64,000 bases of DNA, taken from assembly GCF_001267175.1 (NCBI RefSeq), contig NZ_CP012358.1:2417001-2481000 (forward strand). The letters run 5' to 3'. The notes below the pieces were generated by a model. That model did no database searches, had not been told where the DNA came from, and saw only the letters and a list, made by a program, of their open reading frames with translations. How positions within the stretch are numbered: the first letter of the stretch is position 1; each line of letters opens with the position of its first letter. Below are positions 29,191-39,990 of the stretch, in pieces. Source of the stretch: Thiopseudomonas alkaliphila. GTDB taxonomy: Bacteria > Pseudomonadota > Gammaproteobacteria > Pseudomonadales > Pseudomonadaceae. The position numbers and the translations under genes were made by a program.

Positions 29191-29763
29191 ATGACCTCTG
29201 CATTATTGTCTCAACGTTTAAACACTGCGACCGATTCTCCACATCAGCAATTAGATGCCAAAGTAAAAAGCTATCAACCCTTTGATAACTTAGAAAACTT
29301 TGCTCACTTTGCCGCTACGCAATACCTGTATCAGCAAGATATTGATCAACTGTATCAAGATGCAGAGTTAGCTGCGCTCATTCCCAACTTAGCGCAGCGT
29401 AGTCGATTAGAGGCCGCGCGCTTAGATTTACAAGATTTAAAGCGCGAATTACCAACGAATGACAACTTAACGCTTAATAAACAATGGTGCTTGCCTGAAG
29501 CCTTGGCGTGGTTATTTGTGTCTGAGGGTTCTAAGCTCGGGGCTGCTTTTTTGTATAAGCGAGTGGTGCCCATGGGCTTATCTGAAAGCTTTGGCGCGCG
29601 TCATTTAGCTGAGCCAGAAGGTGGGCGAGCCCAGAACTGGAAAAGTTTTGTCAGTGCCCTAGACGCTATTGAATTGACGGCAGAGCAAGTACAGCAAGCC
29701 GAGCAAGCAGCGGTGGCAGCGTTTCAGCGATTTGCGGCGTTATTGGAGCAAACCTTTGCTTAA
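29191..29763 (+). CDS. hemO: Heme oxygenase (biliverdin-producing), HemO/PigA-like
   Basis: Splits heme to biliverdin, CO and Fe2+, releasing iron in the cytoplasm. The 190-residue protein has the proximal heme ligand candidate His18 (SPHQQLDAKV) and the distal-helix glycine motif SEGSKLGAAFL (111-121), where many relatives have SEGSNLGAAFL. GARHLAEPEGGRAQNWKSF agrees with the Pseudomonas/Neisseria HemO group. It follows the receptor gene on the same strand and overlaps the DUF454 gene by 8 bases. Which biliverdin isomer is made cannot be told here. Iron regulation is expected from the context. Confidence 0.9.
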   Translation: MTSALLSQRLNTATDSPHQQLDAKVKSYQPFDNLENFAHFAATQYLYQQDIDQLYQDAELAALIPNLAQRSRLEAARLDLQDLKRELPTNDNLTLNKQWCLPEALAWLFVSEGSKLGAAFLYKRVVPMGLSESFGARHLAEPEGGRAQNWKSFVSALDAIELTAEQVQQAEQAAVAAFQRFAALLEQTFA

Positions 29764-30154
29764 ATCGTGGTTCAGTTTACGTTGGCTATATTTAGTTCTG
29801 GCCTGGCTAAGCATTGGCTTAGCAGGCCTTGGGGTAATGTTACCAGGGTTACCGACCACCGAGTTTGTGTTATTGGCTGCGTACTTTGCCTCCAAAAGCT
29901 CACCTAAACTTAGCCGTTGGCTACAGCAGCATCGATTGTTTGGCCCGTTACTGCGTGATTGGCAGAACGGTGGAGTGATTCGCCACAAAACCAAGTGGTT
30001 CGCTACTGGCTCCATGCTGCTGTCATTTACGTTGCTTTGCTGCACCGTTCAACATTGGCCATCCGTTTTGATCATGGGCTTAGGGATGGGGGCTGGCGCA
30101 GTGTGGATGTGGTCACGACCTACAGTAGCGCCTAGTAAAAAATCAGCTGAGTAG
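29756..30154 (+). CDS. DUF454 (YbaN-like) inner-membrane protein
   Basis: A small membrane protein of the YbaN/DUF454 family, function unknown. The TTG at 29756 is chosen because GGAG (29745-29748) lies 7 bases upstream; it gives 132 residues. The first hydrophobic segment carries the family signature GLAGLGVMLPGLPTTEFVLLA, with FLLRDW-like LLRDWQNGGVI after it, then two further hydrophobic segments near the C-terminus. It overlaps hemO by 8 bases, so both are translated together. A link to heme or biliverdin handling is inference from this linkage only. Confidence 0.75.
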   Translation: MLKSWFSLRWLYLVLAWLSIGLAGLGVMLPGLPTTEFVLLAAYFASKSSPKLSRWLQQHRLFGPLLRDWQNGGVIRHKTKWFATGSMLLSFTLLCCTVQHWPSVLIMGLGMGAGAVWMWSRPTVAPSKKSAE

Positions 30155-30173
30155 TAGCTAAAACGCACAAAAT

Positions 30174-30194
30174 AAACGATAATCATTATCGTTT
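30174..30194 (+). promoter_or_regulatory. Fur box upstream of the ECF sigma gene
   Basis: AAACGATAAT-C-ATTATCGTTT is a perfect 21-bp palindrome containing GATAATCATTATC, identical to 13 consecutive positions of the 19-bp Fur consensus. It lies 72 bases before the sigma factor start, so Fe-Fur should repress the sigma/anti-sigma pair. Confidence 0.92.
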
Positions 30195-30266
30195 GAGTGT
30201 TACTGATCAGCGGCACTGTTTAAGTCGGTATGAGTTCTGAATCATCGATAAGAAGGAAAGCTAAGC

Positions 30267-30764
30267 TTGGCCAAGTTTGATTTAACCCGCTTGTTTACTA
30301 AGCATGCCTCGAATTTACAGCGCTCATTACAGCATAAAACCCAAGACTCTCAGCTAGCCGCGGACTTGATGCAAGAAAGTTTTGTGCGCTTAGCCGAGCA
30401 GCAACAGAAACAAGTGATTCATAATGCCCCTGGTTTTTTATACCGAGTAGCGAATAACTTACTGATGGACTATTTTCGTCAACACAGTCGGCAAAAAACC
30501 GACTGTACAGAGCCTATGCACTTACATCAGCTGTTAGATGAACGCTGTGATGTGCCCGAGCAATTAGCCGCCAGTCAAGAGCTAGAGCGAATTCAACAAG
30601 CCTTAAGTGAGCTGCCTTTACGCACCCAGCAGATTTTTCAGTTAGCTCGCCTTGATGGTTTAAGCTATCAGGAAATTGCAGCACAACTAAAGGTCTCAGA
30701 AAGCACAGTGCAAAAGCACTTAGCCTCAGCACTAACCTATCTGCTAGCGCGTAGCCACAGGTAA
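30267..30764 (+). CDS. ECF sigma factor, FecI-like
   Basis: Iron-starvation-type ECF sigma factor of 165 residues. Region 2 (about 8-75) includes the core-binding and -10 recognition stretch (LMQESFVRLAE, FLYRVANNLLMDYFRQ); region 4 (about 108-160) has the helix-turn-helix GLSYQEIAAQLKVSESTVQKHL. It starts with TTG, backed by AGAAGGAAAG. The Fur box upstream and the FecR-type gene downstream make it the transcriptional output of the receptor's STN domain, as in FecARI and HasRIS systems. The target promoter, probably the receptor gene, could not be defined with confidence. Confidence 0.88.
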   Translation: MAKFDLTRLFTKHASNLQRSLQHKTQDSQLAADLMQESFVRLAEQQQKQVIHNAPGFLYRVANNLLMDYFRQHSRQKTDCTEPMHLHQLLDERCDVPEQLAASQELERIQQALSELPLRTQQIFQLARLDGLSYQEIAAQLKVSESTVQKHLASALTYLLARSHR

Positions 30765-30817
30765 ACTAGCAGCCACTTTAGCTAGACCTTGGTGGGCAAA
30801 CAGGAAATGCATTATTT

Positions 30818-31741
30818 ATGACTGAACCGCTACCACAAGGCGTACAGCAGCAAGCTGCGCGGTGGGTAATTTTACAGCAACAGCCTAACTTTTCGGCCAC
30901 CGAGCAGCAGCACTTAGTGCAGTGGTTAGCCGAGCATCCACAGCATCGGCAGGCGTATCAGCAGGCACTGCAGTTGTGGCAAAAGGCTGCGGCGTTACCG
31001 ACTAATCCAAAGTTAAATCTAGCGCCACGGAAGCGTCTATGGCCACGGGCACTGGCAGTGGCTGCTGGTGTGTTGTTAGTGGTTGGTTTGAGTTGGCATC
31101 AAGAGTTATTGATCCGCCTGCAGGCGGATCAATACAGTGCGCAAGCTATTCAGCAAGTGCACTTGGCTGATGGCAGCCAGGTGCTGCTTGATGCCCAAAG
31201 TGCAATTAGCATCAATTATTCACCCCAACGGCGGCAGATTAAATTACTGAAAGGGGCGGCTACCTTTTATGTTGAGCCGAACAATGCCCCTTTTCAGGTA
31301 CAGGTGCAGCAGACAGAAATTCAAGCTTTAGGCACGGTATTTATGGTGCGTCAAACTGCCCAGCATACTCAGGTGGCAGCGCTTGAGCATTCGGTGGCAG
31401 TGAATTTGCCAAAACTAGGGCAACAATTACAGCTGGATCAGGGGCAAAGCCTTCAGGTGGCCGCTAATGGACAGCAAATCAGTTCTATTCAGCCACTGGC
31501 GAGCCAGCACGCAGATTGGCAGCAAGGCTATTTGGTGTTTAATCAGCAGCCCTTAGCTGAGGTGGTGCAGCGAGTGGCTAGCTATTGCCCCTATCAGTTG
31601 TTACTCATCAATGGGGAAAAAGCTAAGCAGCAGGTCAGTGCAGTGCTGCAAATTGATCAGTTAGAGCAGGGGCTGAGCGAGTTAGTCAATCAGTTTGAGC
31701 TGCAACGTTATCAGCTGCCTGGTATGACTGTGCTGCGTTAG
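30818..31741 (+). CDS. FecR-type transmembrane sigma regulator
   Basis: Anti-sigma/sigma regulator of 307 residues. The N-terminal cytoplasmic part (DUF4880, about 5-65, QAARWVILQQQPNFSATEQQ) would hold the sigma factor, one membrane segment lies at about 74-92, then comes the periplasmic FecR domain (VHLADGSQVLLDAQSAI, GAATFYVEPNNAPFQVQ) and a C-terminal domain that contacts the receptor STN domain. It is co-oriented with the sigma gene (53-base gap). Its last 56 bases overlap the end of the convergent AraC-type gene. Confidence 0.88.
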   Translation: MTEPLPQGVQQQAARWVILQQQPNFSATEQQHLVQWLAEHPQHRQAYQQALQLWQKAAALPTNPKLNLAPRKRLWPRALAVAAGVLLVVGLSWHQELLIRLQADQYSAQAIQQVHLADGSQVLLDAQSAISINYSPQRRQIKLLKGAATFYVEPNNAPFQVQVQQTEIQALGTVFMVRQTAQHTQVAALEHSVAVNLPKLGQQLQLDQGQSLQVAANGQQISSIQPLASQHADWQQGYLVFNQQPLAEVVQRVASYCPYQLLLINGEKAKQQVSAVLQIDQLEQGLSELVNQFELQRYQLPGMTVLR

Positions 31742-32777
31742 TGCTGAGTTTATGCCGACGATATTCGCCAGGCGTGAACTTGCTCCAGCGTTTAAACGCT
31801 CTCTGAAAGGCTTCCGGTGAAGTAAAACCGAGCAGCCAAGCAATTTCACTAAAGCTTAGGGGGGTATCAGCGATATAGCTGCTAGCTAAGGCATAGCGAG
31901 TTTGCTGCAGCAGTTGATTAAACTGCGTGTGCTCAGCGGCTAGGCGTCGACGCAAGGTCCAGCTAGGTAAGTTTAATAGCGCGGCAATCTCTTCTAAAGT
32001 AGGCTCGCCTTGCTTGAGGTGGGCAGCAATCAGGCTAATGACTTGTTCGGTCAAACTGGTTTGTTTGGTGAGCTGCTGTAGGCGTTGGCGACACAGCAGT
32101 AGCAATTCTTGCCAGGTGTGAGGGCAGTGTTTGGGGTTACTGAGACTTAGGCTGTGCTGTGACAAACGCAGTTGATTAGTCGCTTGGGCAAAGTGCACCG
32201 GTGCTGCAAAATGCTCGACATAACAGGCGCTGTAGTTTGGTGCAGGGTATTCAATCGCAATCTGTTCGGCATGTACCGGTTGTTGGGCAATTAATGTTAA
32301 GTGCTGTAGCCAGCTACTGAGCACTGACTCCACCACAAAGCGGTTGTAATCATTGTAAGGGCTGATTGAGTAAAACCTTAGCCATGCGCCTTGTGCATCT
32401 TCAATCAGCTGGCTTTGGCCGCGATAATTTTGCGCATACAGCGGCTCAAACTCAGTTAAGCAGCGAGCGGCGGCTCTTAAATTAGGGGCTTGAGCAGCAC
32501 AGACACCGGCTAAACCAAAGTGTTCTGGGGCACTGAAGAGACCCATCAATAAACCAAAATCAGCACGCTGCGCCAGTGTGGTCGCGGCATGCCCTAAGCG
32601 CATATAACGCGCAATCGATAGTCGGCCATGGGCTTGGTTTAACTGTGGCTTATCCAGTTCGAACTGCTCAAATAAAGCTTTAGGTGATATCCCTAAGCTG
32701 CTTAATGCTTGTTGAATACTTTGGGTAAAGCCAACGGATAGTGTGCCGAGGCGAACTTTAAGCTGCTGTGCTGTCAT
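31686..32777 (-). CDS. AraC-family transcriptional regulator (OruR/ArgR-like layout)
   Basis: A 363-residue regulator with an N-terminal ligand-binding domain of the arabinose-binding type (about 20-210) and a C-terminal AraC helix-turn-helix pair (about 245-345, including LSFSEIAWLLGFTSPEAFQRAFKRW, shown here in part: LLGFTSPEAFQRAFKRW). It is divergent from fadH with 121 bases between, as a similar regulator is next to fadH in P. aeruginosa, so it probably regulates fadH. The effector is unknown. Its C-terminal tail (KLSTNAAQSYQAADNVAAQ) is encoded antisense to the end of the fecR-type gene. Confidence 0.8.
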   Translation of the reverse strand: MTAQQLKVRLGTLSVGFTQSIQQALSSLGISPKALFEQFELDKPQLNQAHGRLSIARYMRLGHAATTLAQRADFGLLMGLFSAPEHFGLAGVCAAQAPNLRAAARCLTEFEPLYAQNYRGQSQLIEDAQGAWLRFYSISPYNDYNRFVVESVLSSWLQHLTLIAQQPVHAEQIAIEYPAPNYSACYVEHFAAPVHFAQATNQLRLSQHSLSLSNPKHCPHTWQELLLLCRQRLQQLTKQTSLTEQVISLIAAHLKQGEPTLEEIAALLNLPSWTLRRRLAAEHTQFNQLLQQTRYALASSYIADTPLSFSEIAWLLGFTSPEAFQRAFKRWSKFTPGEYRRHKLSTNAAQSYQAADNVAAQTD

Positions 32778-32865
32778 TTTTGGTTATTAGATTGTTACTT
32801 TTAATCATTGAGAAGCCTAGTCTAGCTGATTATGGTAAGACTATCCGATGTTTAGTGTTGCTTGA

Positions 32866-34935
<2,070 letters not shown>

Positions 34936-34956
34936 ACCAGTCATAAGCTACAGCAT

Positions 34957-35006
34957 AAAAACCTTCTGCCGCTGGGCGTGTTAATGCCTGAGGTAGAAGG
35001 TTTTTT
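34957..35006 (+). terminator. Rho-independent terminator after fadH
   Basis: AAAAACCTTCT (34957-34967) pairs with AGAAGGTTTTTT (34995-35006), with the T run forming both stem and tail. Good position 20 bases after the fadH stop. Confidence 0.75.
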
Positions 35007-35076
35007 ATTGTCGGCAATTTATGTCTCAATCTTCGAGCCAGGCGTTTGACGGTGTGGCTGTCAATCTACAGGCATT

Positions 35077-35105
35077 AAAAAAGGGCACCGATTGATGCCC
35101 TTTTT
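35077..35105 (-). terminator. Bidirectional terminator at the 3' end of rne
   Basis: AAAAAAGGGCA (35077-35087) and TGCCCTTTTT (35096-35105) form a perfect stem with U-tracts in both directions. It lies 19 bases beyond the rne stop and also faces fadH. Confidence 0.9.
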
Positions 35106-35124
35106 GCCTAATCGGCGATGACCC

Positions 35125-38100
35125 TTAAGCTGGCTCAGTGCCTGGCTTAGTTTCTGATTCTTCAGCAGTTTCGGCAACTGCTGGTGTTTCAGGGCTAGTT
35201 GCAACAACTGGCGCCGCTTCTGCTTGGATTGGGGCCTGCTCGGCTAAGCGCTGCTGACGACGACGCTCACGTGGGTCATTAGAGGCGCGACCAACTGGGC
35301 GCTCCAGTGGCTCAAAGGTCACTTGTGGGGCGCTGCTAGTGGTTTCACGCTCAGTTTTGGCTTGAGTTGCTTGTTGCTGGGCTTCAACTTCAGCTTGTTT
35401 AGCCGCTTGCACAATAGCTGGATCAATCGTTGGACCGGCTTTGCCAAAGGCGCGACCTGAGTTAGGTGTAGTTGCTGAGGCTAATATGGCTAACAGTGCT
35501 TCATCGCTAGAGCTTTGAGCAGCAGGGCTTGCAGCTGTTTGTTGCTCTGGCGCTGCTGGCTGCGGCTGCTTGCTTACAGGAGCGGCCACTGGCTTTTCAA
35601 CGACTGGTGTAACTGGCGCAGTAGCAGCTGGCGCAGCTTGGACTTCAGCGATTGCTGTTGGCTGTGGCTCAGCGGTTTTGCTTTCGGTCAGCGGTGCTAC
35701 AGGTGCTGGCTCTGCTTTAACCTGCTCAGCTTTCTCTACGCTAACCGCTTCGGCTTTAGCAGGTGCCGATACGGGCTCAGCTACAGCTGGAGTTGGGCTG
35801 GCAGCGGCTGCAACTGGCGGCGCAGCTGGCGCTTCGGTTACAGGCTGAGCTGGAGTGACTACTTCAGGTGCGGCTTCAGGTGCCTTGGTTGGTGTAACCG
35901 CCGGTTCAGGGTTAGGGGCTGCGGCGCGAATTTCAATCGGCGCTGGGGTTGCCAGCGGGGTGCGCTTAGGCTCGCTAGCAGCAGTTTTAGGCTCAACAGC
36001 TGGTGTGCTAGGTGCCTCGACTGTTTCAGCTGCCGTGGCTTCTGCTGGAGTGGATTGAGCTTTCTCTTGCGCTTGTTGCAGCTCTTCCGGTAAGCGTTCG
36101 CGGCGATTGCTACGACGACGCTGGCCCCGCGAGCGACGACGTGGACGCTCATCATCTTGTTGCTCAAAGCGAGTATTATGGGCTTCTTGTGGCGTGCTGG
36201 CTTGGCTCACCTCATCGGCAGCTGGCGCTTGGCGCTCAGTACGCTCTTGGCGGGCCGGACGCTCGCGGCGCTCTTCACGAACTGGGCGTTCACGGCGGCT
36301 GTCTTCACGAGCTGGACGCTCGTCCTGGGTTGCACGCTCATTATCCCGAGTAGTACGTGATTCTTCGCGGGTTTTACGCTCTTCCTCACGGTTGGAGTTG
36401 CGCTCTGTACGCTCGTTACGGTTAGTGCGTGGGTTATCGCGGCGACGCTGATTATTGCGTGCCGGGCGACGCTCTTCCTTGCGTGGTGCTTCTTCGCTAG
36501 CTGCTGCAGGTTTTGCTTCTTCTTCAGGCTTGCTGGCGAACAGACTCACTAAGGATTTTACTAGGCCTTTAAACAGGCTAGGCTCTTGGCTGCTAGGCGT
36601 TGCTGGGGTGGAAGCAACGGGTAAGCTGGCGCGATCAGAGGGTAACACTTTAACTGCGGCCTCTTCACGTACTAACGAGCGCGTGGAGTGCGGTGTGCTG
36701 GTCGATTGCTCATCACTGTTATCATCGCTAGCCATTTCATAGCTTGATAAGCCAGATAAAGCCTCTGGGTTATCATCACGCAGGCGCATCACTTCAAAGT
36801 GCGGTGTTTCTAAGTGCTCGTCAGGCAGAATGAAGATGCGTACTCGGGTGCGCAGCTCGATTTTGGTGATGGCATTACGTTTTTCGTTGAGTAAGAACGC
36901 AGCAACTTGGAATGGAACCCGTGCACGGACTTCAGCAGTGCGCTCTTTCAGAGCTTCTTCTTCGATCAGACGTAAAATCGCCAGTGAAATTGACTCCACA
37001 TCACGAATGACGCCTTGGCCATTACAGCGTGGGCAGACAATGCCACTGGTTTCACCTAAGGAAGGGCGCAGACGCTGACGAGACATTTCCAGTAAGCCAA
37101 AGCGTGAAATGCGGCCTACTTGTACCCGTGCCCGGTCGACTTCTAGGCATTCGCGCATACGATCTTCAACAGCACGCTGGTTTTTGGCAGGAGTCATGTC
37201 GATAAAGTCGATCACGATCAAGCCACCAATATCACGCAGGCGTAATTGGCGGGCAATTTCTTCGGCGGCTTCTAAGTTGGTTTGCAGTGCGGTTTCTTCA
37301 ATATCGCTGCCGCGGGTAGCGCGAGCCGAGTTAATGTCAATTGATACCAAGGCTTCGGTTGGGTCAATGACCAAAGCACCGCCAGAGGGCAGTTTAACTT
37401 CGCGCTGGAAGGCGCTTTCAATTTGGCTTTCAATTTGGAAGCGGTTAAATAAAGGTACACTGTCTTGATAGAGCTTAACCTTACTGGCGTACTGCGGCAT
37501 CACCTGTTCAATAAAGGCGAGCGCTTCTTTTTGGGCATCAATGGTATCAATTAAGACTTCGCCGATGTCTTGGCGTAAGTAGTCGCGGATGGCGCGGACA
37601 ATCACGTTACTTTCTTGGTAGACCAAGAACGGAGCAGCGTCTTTATCAGCGGCTTCTTTAATGGCATTCCATAGGTTAACTAAGTAATCAAGATCCCACT
37701 GTAGCTCTTGGGTACTACGGCCTAAGCCCGCTGTGCGGACGATAAAGCCCATATCTGCGGGCGCATTCAGCGAGTTAAGGGCAGCCCGTAATTCTTGGCG
37801 CTCTTCACCTTCGATGCGGCGAGAAATACCGCCAGCACGTGGGTTAGTTGGCATTAATACCATGTAACGGCCAGCGAGGCTGATCATGGTCGTTAGAGCT
37901 GCACCTTTATTGCCGCGTTCTTCTTTATCAACTTGAACGATAATTTCTTGGCCTTCGCTCAAGACTTCTTTGATATTGACGCGACCGCCTTGGTAAGAAC
38001 TATTGAAGTACTCGCGGGCAATGTCTTTTAACGGTAAGAAACCATGGCGCTCAGAGCCAAAATCAACAAATGCTGCTTCAAGGCTAGGCTCGATGCGAGT

Positions 38101-38238
38101 AATGCGACCTTTATAAATATTGGATTTTTTTTGTTCACGGGCGCCTGATTCAATATCTAAATCAAACAGACGTTGACCGTCTACTAGGGCAACACGCAAC
38201 TCTTCAGGTTGCGTGGCGTTAATTAACATTCTTTTCAT
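35125..38238 (-). CDS. rne: Ribonuclease E
   Basis: Main endoribonuclease of mRNA decay and rRNA/tRNA processing, and degradosome scaffold. From the ATG at 38238 ([21 protein letters not shown]) it has 1037 residues. The catalytic half (about 1-510) has an S1 domain (about 35-125), the catalytic domain with acidic residues (VSIDINSAR and IDFIDM), and the Zn-link Cys402/Cys405 (CPRCNGQG). The C-terminal half is disordered: Arg/Glu-rich repeats ([15 protein letters not shown]), then Ala/Pro/Val-rich sequence, and a terminal NDPR motif (987-990) resembling the partner-binding motif of Pseudomonas RNase E. GGAAAG precedes the ATG. Confidence 0.97.
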   Translation of the reverse strand: MKRMLINATQPEELRVALVDGQRLFDLDIESGAREQKKSNIYKGRITRIEPSLEAAFVDFGSERHGFLPLKDIAREYFNSSYQGGRVNIKEVLSEGQEIIVQVDKEERGNKGAALTTMISLAGRYMVLMPTNPRAGGISRRIEGEERQELRAALNSLNAPADMGFIVRTAGLGRSTQELQWDLDYLVNLWNAIKEAADKDAAPFLVYQESNVIVRAIRDYLRQDIGEVLIDTIDAQKEALAFIEQVMPQYASKVKLYQDSVPLFNRFQIESQIESAFQREVKLPSGGALVIDPTEALVSIDINSARATRGSDIEETALQTNLEAAEEIARQLRLRDIGGLIVIDFIDMTPAKNQRAVEDRMRECLEVDRARVQVGRISRFGLLEMSRQRLRPSLGETSGIVCPRCNGQGVIRDVESISLAILRLIEEEALKERTAEVRARVPFQVAAFLLNEKRNAITKIELRTRVRIFILPDEHLETPHFEVMRLRDDNPEALSGLSSYEMASDDNSDEQSTSTPHSTRSLVREEAAVKVLPSDRASLPVASTPATPSSQEPSLFKGLVKSLVSLFASKPEEEAKPAAASEEAPRKEERRPARNNQRRRDNPRTNRNERTERNSNREEERKTREESRTTRDNERATQDERPAREDSRRERPVREERRERPARQERTERQAPAADEVSQASTPQEAHNTRFEQQDDERPRRRSRGQRRRSNRRERLPEELQQAQEKAQSTPAEATAAETVEAPSTPAVEPKTAASEPKRTPLATPAPIEIRAAAPNPEPAVTPTKAPEAAPEVVTPAQPVTEAPAAPPVAAAASPTPAVAEPVSAPAKAEAVSVEKAEQVKAEPAPVAPLTESKTAEPQPTAIAEVQAAPAATAPVTPVVEKPVAAPVSKQPQPAAPEQQTAASPAAQSSSDEALLAILASATTPNSGRAFGKAGPTIDPAIVQAAKQAEVEAQQQATQAKTERETTSSAPQVTFEPLERPVGRASNDPRERRRQQRLAEQAPIQAEAAPVVATSPETPAVAETAEESETKPGTEPA

Positions 38239-38788
38239 GGGTATCACTTTCCGGAATCCAAGTAGGGCCGTGCGGCAGTGATGCTCACGTAGAATACAGG
38301 CGGTGCGCTCAGCTTGGGTTAAGCTGTGTCTAGCAAACCAAGCCTAAGCTTGGCGGCGACGGCGTCTCCACAAACAGTGCGATTCTGAGCTAGGGCACAA
38401 GCAGCAAGAATTAATGACTTGCGCGTGATAGCGGGCTAGTAAGAGCCGATGAATCAGCACCGAGTACACAGGGAGGAGGAATCAGTAAACACAGGCGGAC
38501 GTGATGAAGCGTCTAGTTTATCTAAGCAACGCGCAATGTTTATTGTGCATCTCCACCGAGTTATTCATACGGGCATTGATGCCGCTCAGGTCTACTCAGA
38601 GCGGTTTATAAAAAGCCGTTCTGCAGACCTAGGTCTATATGCAGAAATGGCACTAATTTTTTAAGCAGCTTAGTCAAGTCGTTGGCTTGCAAGGTGGCTT
38701 GTACCTTAAACACGTTTTTACTTTCGTTCTGCTTAGCGTCTATTGGTTCGTGGCCTAATAATAACTACGGCTTAAGCAGATTTTCAGC
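38239..38788 (-). promoter_or_regulatory. Long rne 5' leader with paired hairpins
   Basis: No convincing gene lies in 38239-38989 (751 bases). From the minus-strand promoter below, the rne leader would be about 550 bases. Near the gene it carries two adjacent hairpins: CAGCTT/AAGCTG (38310-38326, 5-base loop) and CCAAGC/GCTTGG (38338-38353, 4-base loop). Long structured rne leaders let RNase E cut and limit its own mRNA in E. coli; the same role here is inferred. Confidence 0.6.
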
Positions 38789-38794
38789 GGTTGG

Positions 38795-38823
38795 AATATA
38801 GCAGTTACTGGCGCTTGCTTCAA
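38795..38823 (-). promoter_or_regulatory. Probable rne promoter
   Basis: On the minus strand TTGAAG (38823-38818), a 17-base spacer and TATATT (38800-38795) make a good sigma-70 promoter firing toward rne, start expected near 38788. Confidence 0.6.
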
Positions 38824-38940
38824 TTGAATAAACGCAACGCCAATTGCCTTAAGGGATTGCGCTAAGTTAAGGCTGCAGTTGCTGCACTAGTTGATTGTGG
38901 ATGAGGTTGAACAGGAACAAGCAAAGCTTAACTGAATCCG

Positions 38941-38946
38941 TATAAT
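38941..38946 (+). promoter_or_regulatory. Probable -10 of the rluC promoter
   Basis: A perfect TATAAT in the context CCGTATAATGGC lies 44 bases before the rluC ATG. The -35 at standard spacing is poor (CAAGCA). Confidence 0.5.
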
Positions 38947-38989
38947 GGCTTTTTTGCGGTGTTTACTAGCCTAGGAGTCCACTGGATTT

Positions 38990-39979
38990 ATGAGTGAAGC
39001 AGTTCAGCCTGTCAATACAGGTGTGCAGTTATTAGAGGTTGAACCAGGATTTGATGGGCAGCGGATCGATAATTTCTTACGTACGCGGTTAAAAGGCGTA
39101 CCCAAAACACTGATCTATCGCATTTTGCGTAAAGGTGAAGTGCGGGTAAATAAAGGCCGAATTAAACCAGACTATCGACTGAAAGTGGGCGATATAGTGC
39201 GTGTTCCACCGATTCGTGTCACTCCTGCTGATGAGCCAGCGCGGATTGCTCAAGGCTTACTTGAGCGCCTAGAGCAAGCCATTGTATTTGAAGATAAACA
39301 GCTGATTGCCTTGAATAAACCAGCCGGGATTGCAGTGCATGGTGGCAGTGGTTTGAATTTTGGGGTGATTGAAGCCTTTCGTCAGCTCAGACCACAGGCC
39401 AAAGAAATGGAGTTAGTGCACCGATTGGACCGCGATACTTCAGGATTATTATTGATCGCTAAGCGGCGCAGTATGTTGCGCCATTTACATGAGCAGCTAC
39501 GCAATGAACAGATGGACAAGCGTTATCTGGCATTGGTGAAAGGGGCTTGGCCTAGCAGTCGTAAACAGGTGGCGGCTCCTTTGCAAAAAAATAATTTGCG
39601 CTCAGGGGAGCGCATGGTTGAAGTGAACGATGCAGGACGCGACTCGTTAACCTTATTTAAGGTGGTACGTCGTTTTGCTGAGTACGCTACGTTAGTTCAA
39701 GCCAGTCCAGTCACTGGCCGTACGCATCAAATTCGGGTGCATGCGCAATACGCCGGACACCCCATCGCCGGCGATACTAAATACGGCGATGACGAGTTCA
39801 GTAAACAGATTCGTGAGCTAGGCGGTAAGCGCTTGTTTTTACATGCCAGTGAGCTGGCTTTTGCGTTACCCAGTGGCGAGCGTTTGCAGTTACAGGCGCC
39901 AGTAGAGCCGCAATGGACCCAAGTGCTCGAGCAATTGGCAGCCAGTACCGGCGCTGCAAATAAAGACAGTGAAAGTTAA
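38990..39979 (+). CDS. rluC: 23S rRNA pseudouridine(955/2504/2580) synthase RluC
   Basis: Makes three pseudouridines in 23S rRNA near the peptidyl-transferase region. It has 329 residues: S4 domain (about 20-85, [20 protein letters not shown]), then the RluA-type catalytic domain with HRLDRDTSG (144-152), nucleophile Asp147. Divergent from rne, the conserved arrangement in Pseudomonas and E. coli. The HAD gene begins 12 bases later. Confidence 0.95.
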   Translation: MSEAVQPVNTGVQLLEVEPGFDGQRIDNFLRTRLKGVPKTLIYRILRKGEVRVNKGRIKPDYRLKVGDIVRVPPIRVTPADEPARIAQGLLERLEQAIVFEDKQLIALNKPAGIAVHGGSGLNFGVIEAFRQLRPQAKEMELVHRLDRDTSGLLLIAKRRSMLRHLHEQLRNEQMDKRYLALVKGAWPSSRKQVAAPLQKNNLRSGERMVEVNDAGRDSLTLFKVVRRFAEYATLVQASPVTGRTHQIRVHAQYAGHPIAGDTKYGDDEFSKQIRELGGKRLFLHASELAFALPSGERLQLQAPVEPQWTQVLEQLAASTGAANKDSES

Positions 39980-39990
39980 GAGAGGTCAGG

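Noticed and set aside
35515..36451. Several plus-strand frames opposite the rne tail (up to 192 residues)
   Set aside because: Cys/Ser/Trp/Arg-rich or Gly/Ala-rich translations, the expected shadows of the Ala/Pro/Arg-rich RNase E tail; three overlapping frames in the same place.
38449..38664. 71-residue frame in the rne-rluC gap
   Set aside because: Poor ribosome-binding site, antisense to the probable rne leader, composition unlike neighbours (His/Arg/Ser scatter), no family recognised.
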